This document shows positions 1-9,400 of a DNA stretch of 20,109 nt, piece after piece. The notes under the pieces are model-generated. The model made no database searches and had not been told where the DNA came from. It saw nothing but the letters and a program-made list of their open reading frames with translations. Position numbers and translations under genes: made by a program. The DNA is from Pleurobrachia bachei (lineage: Eukaryota; Ctenophora; Tentaculata; Cydippida; Pleurobrachiidae): NCBI GenBank assembly GCA_000695325.1, contig AVPN01001265.1:3585-23693 (forward strand), read 5' to 3'. Every line of letters begins with the position of its first letter. Within the stretch, counting starts at the first letter, position 1.

Positions 1-105
1 GGGGGGGCATCTCTCCCTTTCTCACTCTCTAGACCCTATCTCTCTTTCTCGAGTTTATGAATTCAAAATTTTAGTTTTAACTCCCTAAACTCTCTCCCCC
101 TTCAG

Positions 106-1894
106 ATGGGTGTCTCTCTACCAACAACAAGGTCATGGTAACTGCTCTCAAGTTCTTCCTAACTAACGACCCTAACACGGCTGAGGATGACGGGGAGTCG
201 GATGGTGAGGAGGAGGAGAAGAAGGAAAAGCAGAAGAAGATGGGCCATATGATGAGAACTGCAGGGGTAGGTTTTAGGAAATATTATAGAACATGTCACA
301 ACATGAATGACATTCATTGAATGATGAATCATGTCACACGTGATGTAATACATATTTAATTATATGTAACTTGATGATGTCAGGAATGTGTTTTTCCTTT
401 CCAGAACTACTAATCCATATTGCACCTCTCTCAGTACACTAAGAAGGCACGAAACAAGATGAAAAAGTTAGAACGTGCCCGGCTAATTCTACGGAAGGAT
501 GCGAAAAAGAAGAGAGCCCCTGAGGGTGTGTTCCTTGCCATCCATCTTCTTAACGATCCTCAGGTAATATCATTACTGACCAATGTTACAAGTCAGATGT
601 AAATTTCATAACATTGGAACCGAACATCATTACATTCCAGCCTGCCCAAAATGTAATTTGTAAATTTGTAATCTGTTCCTAACGCCCCCCCCCCCTCCAG
701 ACATTTTCGGAGCGGCTCTACAAGCAGCTAAGTAGGCTAACGGATAAGTTTGATATCAAGTTGATGGTGTTACAACTGATAGCAAGGGTAGTGGGTATTC
801 ACCAGCTTTTCCTGTTCAACTTCTACCCCTACCTACAGAAGTGAGTTCTGATATAGTTTTTCGGCCCCATCACTCCACCTTTTTATGTTCTTACCCTCCT
901 TTTGAGGCGCGGTGAGATTGGGTCAAGTAATACATTTTTAGTGCAAAAGTGAATTTTACCATTCCAATATATTGCCCGATACAAGCATAAGTTACCCTTA
1001 TCACTATTTCTGCAGGTATTTAAACCACTCCCAAGTACAGTGTACTAAGATCCTAGCTGCCACTGCCCAGGCATGTCACCAGCTGATTCCACCCGACGTT
1101 ATAGAACCGGTCATCCGACACATTGCCAACACTTTCATATCAGGTGATGAGGTTATTAGATGATCAGGTGATTAGGTGTGGGGTGATTAGTGGTCAGGTG
1201 ATTAGATGATTAGTGATTAGGTGATTATATGATTAGGTGATTGGATGTGATGGATTGGATGTGATGTGAGCTAATGGGGGCTACAATAATGAGCCGGTAA
1301 TTAGTTGCCCATAGTTTTTTGAAGATTAGAACTTCATTACCTAATTCCCCTCCCCCATCTCAGATCATCAAACAGCAGAAGTAATGGCGGTGGGTATAAA
1401 TGCTGTCCGTGAGATCTGTGTGCGATGTCCCCTGGCCATTGACAAGGACCTCCTCCAAGATCTGGCACTGTATAAGAAGCATAATGATAAGGGAGTTAGT
1501 ATGGCAGCTAGATCTCTTATCTCTCTGTTCAGAACTATCAACAAGACAATACTAGCTAAAGTTGATCAGGTAATGATGGTTGCTGTATAAATTCGAGAAA
1601 TTCGGTGTATTATACCACATTGTATTGAACACTTCAATGTATCCAATGTATCATTCTAGGGACGACCTGGGGATGAGGAGATGTCGTACGAACTTCAAGA
1701 ATACGGAGCCTCAAAGCCCATGGAGACCATACCTGGTTCGTATTGTGTATACAGTATACTGTTCTGGTGCTTTAGCTCGCCTACCTTATCCATTTCCCTG
1801 CCGATAGGGACATGGGCCAGGATCAGGTAATTTTGTGTTTCTCACACCCCTTCTATCTCCTCAAGGTATTGAGTTCCTAAACTCGTCTGATGGT

Positions 1895-1932
<38 letters not shown>

Positions 1933-3196
1933 GAATGTAGGGCTAACACAGGGTGCATCGGGGAGAAAGAGGAGACGTGTATCAGAAGCTTCCGATGGGG
2001 GAGCTCCTAAGAAAGCCAGAAAAACATGTGCAGGTAATAACAAACTGTTCGGGCTGTTCAGCGTTCTTTCTTTTACAAACAAGATTTACGGACCACGGCA
2101 TATATCTGACCTCCAACCCCCCCCCCCAGAATCTAGCTGCTGCAGTGCTAAGAAAGCCCGAACAACTTCTGAGAGTAGTACTGGTGGTGGTGGTAAGAGA
2201 CCACGAACAATGTCAGAAAGTAGTGCCAGCAGCAGAAGCAAACAGAGACTGAGGAAGATTAGCAGAGAAAGGACTACCTCAGAAACCTCTAATACTACCA
2301 ATGCTAGCAGCAAGGTTTGAAATACTTTATAGCGGTAGCTGATACGGTGTCTTATCTTATCACATGTAGGTACTGTTTTTATTATCATGGAACATTCATC
2401 ATTCGCTCTCATCTTCACCGTTGTTACAGTGTCAATACTTTGGTTTTATCGATCTATTATGCAGGTAAAGAAGAGTGCCCAGGAGTGGATGACTGAGAAA
2501 ATCTTAACAGAAGAGGACTACGAACGAATTGAAGAGAAACGACTGGAGTGGCTCATGCAGAGTAAGATACTAATCTTTCTATCACATGTTGAAATATATC
2601 TGTTGAAATTTTTGCGGCTCGCGTTGTGAACCGGTATTAGATTCCCCGTTTGATGCTATATGATCCTCTTTTAGAAAGAGGTCGAGCAATACCCATGTTG
2701 CTTCATAACGCAATGTTTCCCAGGCAAACAACAGAGAAAGGGTGGCAAGAGACAGAAGAGTCCGGAACGTGAAACTGAGGGTGGTGACATTCTGAATCCT
2801 GCAAACATAGAACACATTGCAAAACACAAGAAACAGACCAAAGAGGAACGTTTAGAGACGATTAAACAAGGAAGGCCTGACAAGAAATTTGGGTATGTGT
2901 GTATTGAGTTTCATATTGATTTTACGCTCCCAACTCTCTCTGCACTCATCAGTCTTCATGTCCTAACTACAATCATCTCACATGACCTAACACCACATGT
3001 CCTAACCACCCCATCCTCTAGTTTCAAGAAGGACAAGATGAACCCGTACGCTAGTACGAACAACGCTGATAAACGGAAAAACAAGAACTTTATGATGATG
3101 GTGCACAAGCGAAGTGTCAGAGAGAGGGGAAAGAAGAGTTTTGTGGAGAAACAGAGGGAACTGAAGAAACGACTGGTTAAGGGAAACAAGAAGTGA
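106..3196 (+). CDS. SDAD1: SDA1/SDAD1 homologue, 5'-partial, 11 exons visible
   Basis: SDA1 proteins act in the nucleolus and nucleoplasm in 60S ribosomal subunit assembly and export. Exons read here: 106-266, 435-563, 701-840, 1016-1143, 1364-1569, 1660-1735, 1866-2033, 2130-2314, 2465-2561, 2724-2892 and 3022-3196 (TGA). All phases agree and give about 543 residues. Family landmarks are KVMVTALKFFL at the start, then HLLNDPQ, VGIHQLFLFNFYPYLQ, AAARS-type helices around 1364-1569, QEYGASKPMETIPG, and the basic C-terminus with KNKNFMMMVHKRSVRERGKK. A Glu run (about 1893-1935) is followed by repeated KKAR/SESS stretches, matching the acidic and basic low-complexity part of the family. The human protein is about 687 residues, so the N-terminal third or so lies upstream. 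For exon 2 the acceptor at 433-434 is chosen because it restores phase and the YTKKARNKMKKLE match; an AG at 403-404 leads into a stop. Identification rests on recalled family sequence. Confidence 0.93.
1144..1363 (+). repeat. GTGATTAG-type minisatellite in SDA1 intron
   Basis: From about 1144 to 1270 the intron is made of degenerate direct repeats of ggtgattag, gatgattag and ggatgtgat. The first copy begins at the splice donor itself. No open reading frame or RNA gene is seen. Confidence 0.75.
2034..2129 (+). other. SDA1 intron of 96 bp that is open in frame
   Basis: This GT-AG intron is 96 bp long, a multiple of three, and has no stop in the SDA1 frame. Retention would add 32 residues between the Lys/Arg-rich segment and the SESS-rich segment. 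The acceptor tract is a C run. Splicing is still favoured because both splice sites are good and the retained sequence is hydrophobic and unlike the family. Confidence 0.5.
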
Positions 3197-3635
3197 TAGT
3201 CTCAATTTGGTCTGTGTGTTTGAAGTGTTCCACTAACTGCACTGTTTTATATCACTGGGAGTAGATTAATATTCCCTGAATATTCTAGTGTGGCATGTGT
3301 AGTACTCATTGAGTAGTGAGTACAACTGGGGGCAACATAATCGCGTGGTGTGTAATTTGACAAGTTTTTAGTGTAACAGAGCTGTTTTATTGTACTAACT
3401 TATTGACATCTGTCATGTACATGTATGGTATCATGCATGGTATTAACTTATTGGCACCTTTCATTAACTTATTCTGGAATTGGGTTCAATTTTAAAATTA
3501 TCTCGTTATTATTGTGCTTACTACCACCCCCCTTGGTCGACCCCGTTACCCACCCTCTAGTAACTAAGTTACCGCAACTCCCATTATTACAACCTCCAAC
3601 TAAACCAACTCACTCCCACAACTGTAGCTGGAGCC
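3197..3635. other. Intergenic spacer between SDA1 and YTHDC2
   Basis: About 440 bp separates the SDA1 stop from the YTHDC2 start. It must hold the SDA1 3' UTR and the YTHDC2 promoter and 5' UTR. No canonical AATAAA is seen on the plus strand. Around 3398-3475 there are three degenerate copies of a taacttatt-containing phrase. From about 3524 the sequence becomes C-rich, in keeping with a 5' leader. No gene is supported. Confidence 0.6.
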
Positions 3636-4770
3636 ATGTCGGTGGAGGTGCAGCAGCAGTCTCCACCCACCCAGAACCAGGAGAAGTTGTGTCCCCACTT
3701 CAAGGAGGCAATACAGTTCCAACTGAACCGCTTCAACGAGGATCTAGATGAAGAGGTGGGTGTGTGTGTGATGAGGTGTGTGATATTTGGTGTGTGATTG
3801 GGTGTATGATTGGGCGTGATTTGGTGTGATTGGTTTGATTATACGTATCGTTACTGGTTCAGTACCTAGATCTGCGTAGCAAACTGTTCCCTCCCAACAG
3901 CACATGGTTACATAATATCCACCCCTCCAGGTGCTGCGTTTCCCCAGCTCCTTTGACCCCCATGAGAGGGTCCATATTGTAGAGGAGGCCACTAAACTAG
4001 GTCTTATAGCACGGGAATCAGGACGCAATGAGAACAAGCATGTGGTCGTCACTCGACCCGTGGATTATACTGAGGTACGTGTCACAATGTCTTGATATAC
4101 CTTACTCTCGTTAATTAAGCTTGTATATTTCAAGAAACCTTTAAATAAGAAACTTTTTTCTAGGAAACTACAGGTGTAGGCAATCCAAAAACATAACAAA
4201 TTTCTTCTTTATCAAAAAAACTAAACAAGTTAGGGGTGTTTTATTTTGTTGTGGTGTCTCTGAATTGTGTGATTTACATTTGAAAAGTTTCTTATAAAAA
4301 AGTTTCTTTCTAAAGCGTTTCTTAAAAAACGAGAGTAAGGTATAACCACGTAATAAATGGGACAGTGATAAAAATAAAAGGCGTAATTCAGCCTAAATTT
4401 TGCCGAATTCGGCCCATGGAACTAGGGGGTTACCTGCGGTAAAATATTTTATTTTCTACAGTGTGACAAAGAGAACTTGAGGCTGAGAGACACAAGCCAG
4501 AATCTAATTCACACTTTACTCCGTGATTTGCCTGTCAAACAAACAGAACTCTCTGATCTACAGGTACAGAGAGTATGATACATAGAACCACTCTGGAATG
4601 GATAATTCTTCTAACTTTGTGTAGAGATTGAACTCCACACACTTTTCTAAAACTATTCTTTCCGGTGATCTGGATAAACTACTTATAAATTATGATCTTC
4701 TTGTTTTACAGGCCCAGGTTGAGTACCCTGCAGGTGTGGAACAACCTACCAACGCGTCCAATGAACAAAA
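3636..4770 (+). CDS. YTHDC2: YTHDC2 exons 1-4 (R3H-like N-terminal part)
   Basis: Exons are 3636-3755, 3931-4074, 4462-4563 and 4712-4770. The encoded segment has FPSSFDPHERVHIVEEATKL followed by LGLIARESGRNENKHVVVTR, which aligns to the single-stranded nucleic-acid-binding R3H-like part of YTHDC2 (human FPSSLTSTERAFIHRLSQ). Exon 4 ends in phase 2 (NASNEQ plus AA) and joins in frame to the exon at 6039. The left edge of the first tandem duplication falls inside exon 4, at about 4728. The intron at 4075-4461 carries a MITE. Confidence 0.85.
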
Positions 4771-5543
4771 GTAAGTACACCCCACTACTCCAGCTACAGG
4801 CCCCTCCATTTTCATTACAACTCTAATAATTAATATTGTGTCTTCAGTGTCCCACTGTGTGACAGGGGTCTTGACACACTATCAGGGGGTTTATCGTGGG
4901 GCGCGCTGGGGTCTACCGCGCAATTAAATTACACTGTTTCAGCATTTAGCCAGTGCGCTCTACGCACATGGTAAGCTGTGTGTGTTGTACACACGGTGTG
5001 AACCATTCAGTGTGTTAATTGTATGTTTTAATTGTGGGGTAAATTGTATGGCCGGCTGATCTGGATGGACGTTTAATGATTTATTGGGCAAGTAACCTCT
5101 AAATATAATGCTAAATACTGTTTTCTTCCTGACTCTAAATTTCTGTACTTAGCGGCTGTCTACCCATTTAACAAATTGCGATCTTCTGCTGCAGTTACCA
5201 TACCCTCTCGACCACAAACAAATGATGTCAACTATCTGGAAGGTAGGACTAGGAAATGGAAATAAGAGGGGATGGGTTCCCCCCTTCTATCTCAAGTCTG
5301 AACTTTGTTCGACCCTCCTTCCCCGCGAGTTTGAACAAAACAAATCTCAACTTGGTATTTTGAAACTTTGATCGACTGATTAATATTGAGTATATTTTAG
5401 CACGACAGCGTCTTTTGATTTGGGAGAAGAGAGATGTGATACTGCGGACTATCATGGAAAATCAAGTTACTATCATATCTGGGGATACTGGGTGTGGAAA
5501 AACAACGCAGGTAACACTATCTCTCTCTCTCACTCTACCTCTC

Positions 5544-5593
<50 letters not shown>

Positions 5594-6446
5594 GGTGTGG
5601 AACAACCTACCAACGCGTCCAATGAACAAAAGTAAGTACACCCCACTACTCCAGCTACAGGCCCCTCCATTTTCATTACAACTCTAATATTGTGTCTTCA
5701 GTGTCCCATTGTGTGACAGGGAGCTTGACACACGATCAGGCAGTATATCGTGGGGCGCGCTGTGATCTACCGCGCGTTTAAATTCCACTGTTTCAGCATT
5801 TAGCCAGTGCGCTCTACGCACATGGTAAGCTGTGTGTTGTAGGGGTGGCGGTGTGAACCACCCACTCCCATTGTGATTGTGTGTGTGATTGTGTGTGTGA
5901 TAGTCAATCAGTGTGTGATAATTTTATGTTTTAATTGTGGGGTAAATTGTATGGCCGGCTGATCTGGATGGACGTTTAATGATTTATTGGGCAAGTAACC
6001 TCTAAATATAATGCTAAATACTGTTTTCTTCCTGACAGATTTAAAGACATGAATCGCCGACAGATGGGTAAATTGTTTAACGCTAGTTCTGCTGCAGTTA
6101 CCATACCCTCTCGACCACAAACAAATGATGTCAACTATCTGGAAGGTAGGACTAGGAAATGGAAATAAGAGGGGATGGGTTCCCCCCTTCTATCTCAAGT
6201 CTGAACTTTGTTCGACCCTCCTTCCCCGCGAGTTTGAACAAAACAAATCTCAACTTGGTATTTTGAAACTTTGATCGACTGATTAATATTGAGTATATTT
6301 TAGCACGACAGCGTCTTTTGATTTGGGAGAAGAGAGATGTGATACTGCGGACTATCATGGAAAATCAAGTTACTATCATATCTGGGGATACTGGGTGTGG
6401 AAAAACAACGCAGGTAACACTATCTCTCTCTCTCACTCTACCTCTC

Positions 6447-6494
<48 letters not shown>

Positions 6495-9400
6495 TCTTCA
6501 GGTGCCACAGTACATCTTGGAAGAGGCGGCTGCAAATCAGTCCCATTGCTTCATGTATGTCACCCAGCCACGACGAATAGCCGCAATAGCAGCTGCAGAA
6601 CGTGTTTCCCAGGTTAGTATGAGAATGGGACGCTAAGAATGGTACAGTGCTGTGTAACCAATAGTTTATTAGGCATAACCTAGTTACTAATCACAATGCA
6701 AGCTAATAACTCTTTACAACTGTCAGGAACGGGGTGAGAGAGTTGGGACAAGTGTTGGTTATCAAATCCGTCTGGAATATAGGAGCACACAGAAAACTGT
6801 GCTAACATATTGTACCAACAGTGTCCTATTGAGGGCCCTAATGCTGGCAGGCCCCCAGGAGTGTCTGGAACAGGTAATAACTTGTACAAAAAGGGGGAGG
6901 GGCGGGGGGCCTAGCGCCATAGTTACCCTTACACATACTAGGGCGGTTTGCAGCTCAGTTTGCTCATCGTGTGTCTGAGTAAAAATATTTACAAAGCATT
7001 CCTCACCCCCACAGGTTACACACATTATAATAGATGAAGTACACGACAGGGAGATGTATTCTGATTTCCTACTGAACATCATAAGGGACATTCTACCTCT
7101 GAAACCTTATCTCAGTCTTGTTCTTATGACAGCCGACCCTCAACCTACCAAACTACAGGTAGGGAATAGCAGGCAGTGTTAACTTTAGGAAAGGGTATGT
7201 ACAAAGTTCAAATTTACTCTTTATGTCAAAGTTTTTTATGTTCTAACCCTCGAAACTCAGTCTAGCTAGGCAAGTTAAAGCTATCAGTTATTTTCTTCAG
7301 GAATATTTTAAGAATGCTCCGATTGTGTATGTAAAGGGTCCCCCGGTCGAGGTTCCCAGTATGTTCTTAGAATCTGTACTGTCCAGCACCAAATACCATA
7401 TCAAATATCAGGTAGCTATAAAATGCAGCTATAAAATGGTGATCTTTATTTCAATCACTTGTGGATTTGATTTAAATCAGCTACAAAGATCTCGTTTTTC
7501 CATTTATGTACAATATTACCTCGCTCATGCGGTCATACTGTATGACTCATACAGCTGTTTTGCTGAACCGAGTGCTCCATAAACAAATCAAACAAGTAAA
7601 GATCATCATCCGTCACGCAGGATCGGAAGGAAGGTGGCATGTCCACCGAGGAGAGGATATATCGAACCAGTCTGGAAGCTGTAACTAATATCATCACCCG
7701 GAAAATGAAACAATCATCCTCCGTATTCGATGGTAATATTGAGATATCTTGTGGTTACTACAAAACAACATAAATACGCAGCTTGTTAGCTACCCACCAA
7801 CTAATGTAACACTAATTGGCACTAATTGATGCTGTAACACTAATTGGTACTAATTGAGTAATTAGTAATTGTCACTAATTAACACAACCTCTGCAGCGGG
7901 CCTTGTTGGTAGGTTTGGTCAGTTGGGTGTATCAGGAGAGGGGTATCAGATGCAGAACAAAGTCCAGATGCTACAGGGTAACTATGACAGTAACTTTGAG
8001 ATCCAGCAACCCCCCTCTGGAGTTGGAGACAATGCGAAATACAACTCTGAACTGGGCGATATACTGGGAATAGGTGAGATATTACTGGAAAAAGGAGTAA
8101 GTTCTGTTAGTGCCTAAGTGCTCAATCCAGGCTATATCCAAAATAAAGATGTTTTATTCAAAAGAAAGATGGTTTATCCAAAAGAAAGGTGGTTTATCCA
8201 AAAGAAAGGTGGTTTTAGGTTATAGGTTTTCTTTCCAGGGGAATAGGTTTTCTTTCCACCAAATAGGAAAAAAAAAGATCCCCTCAGTGCTGATGTTTGA
8301 ACTTCCTCCCATAGGGTGGTGGAGGGTGTATTACTAGAACTATTCAACCAATATCTCCCCCCCCCCAGGTGTTCTGTTAGTATAATTACCATGTCACATT
8401 ACCCGCAGGTGAGCACCACGAGATGCACGATCACACGGCGGAGGTTTGGGTTTCAGAACCCATGGACCATGCTATGAGTGTGTGTCTGGAACAGTACAAC
8501 GAGGTCAACTTTAGTCACGTTATTAATCTCATTGAGAGTGAATATGTGTCCGTGGACTATCACCATACCCCCACCTATATGACCCCTCTCATGGTGAGTA
8601 GAGATGGTGTGTGTTTGGTAGAGAAAATGTTTATATTTCTGTTTAGGATAGACATTATTTTTATTTATGTTTGGGAGAGAAAAGTTCAATGTTTATCCAA
8701 GTGTTCAACTAAACTGCACGCCCTTGCGATGATAATGTTTCTCCTCCCAGATAGCAGTTAGTAAGGGGTCCCTTGTACATGTTGAGAAGCTATTAAACCT
8801 GGGAGCAGACCCTAACATTAAGGATCTACGTGACAAGACTTCTTACGCGTTGGCAGAGCCTAACTCGCCCGTAAGTCCCATTTGTTGATACAATGCTGCC
8901 ACCTCCGATACAGTTCTCCGTACATTTCCGGCCTAGAGACACAGTTCATCCAGTTTTATAACGTAATCAATGTCTACAAAAGCCCCCCACCCCACAGCTA
9001 CATGAACAATTCTCCCCCTCCCCCAGATCCAGAAGCTGTTAAAAGATCACAACAAGGCCCTGGTGACAGTGCCCCACAGTGGTACAGAAGAACTTAAGAT
9101 AGTCACCGCTAAAGAGGACAGGGATGTGAGTAGTATAGTTCTCTCCAGTACCCCTGGGACCCCTTGCCGGCGTGTAAATAGTATTGTGATTCATTCTCAC
9201 AGGATTACCTATCCTATTTACATCCATCTCTCTGCCATTAGATCTTAGAGAGTTACTACCGGCTGGTTGATCCCTCTAAAGCTGATCTGGACCTGATTTT
9301 CTACATTATAACCCTGATTATTGAGTGCCCCCATCCTGATGGGTCTGTCCTGGTGTTCCTGCCTTCCTACGATGATATCATCAGGTAGATCACACGTGAC

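Noticed and set aside
405-434. SDA1 exon starting at 405
   Set aside because: Its frame meets TAA at once, and the frame that reads ELLIHIAP does not join the downstream YTKKARNK frame; the acceptor at 434 is in phase.
2086-2418. Minus-strand open frame of 110 codons across SDA1 exons
   Set aside because: It is a shadow of the SDA1 coding frame in low-complexity sequence, with no family match or start context.
4860-4975. tRNA-derived SINE head on the minus strand of the 123-nt block
   Set aside because: A D-arm-like piece (agcg..tgct) is present, but no convincing anticodon arm or B box follows, and the T-loop-like part lacks the conserved residues.
5134-5183. Ordinary local inversion as the explanation of the altered 50 bp
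   Set aside because: The reverse complement of 6037-6086 starts actagcgtta and does not match 5134-5183; only the unreversed complement does, at all 50 positions.
5401-5510. A second, functional P-loop giving a double-ATPase protein
   Set aside because: The exon upstream of it in copy 1 is destroyed and the phases from exon 4 do not allow in-frame inclusion with the later exons; skipping is simpler.
5415-5687. Long Leu/Ser-repeat open frame over the CT tract
   Set aside because: It is only translation of a microsatellite beyond the true donor at 5511.
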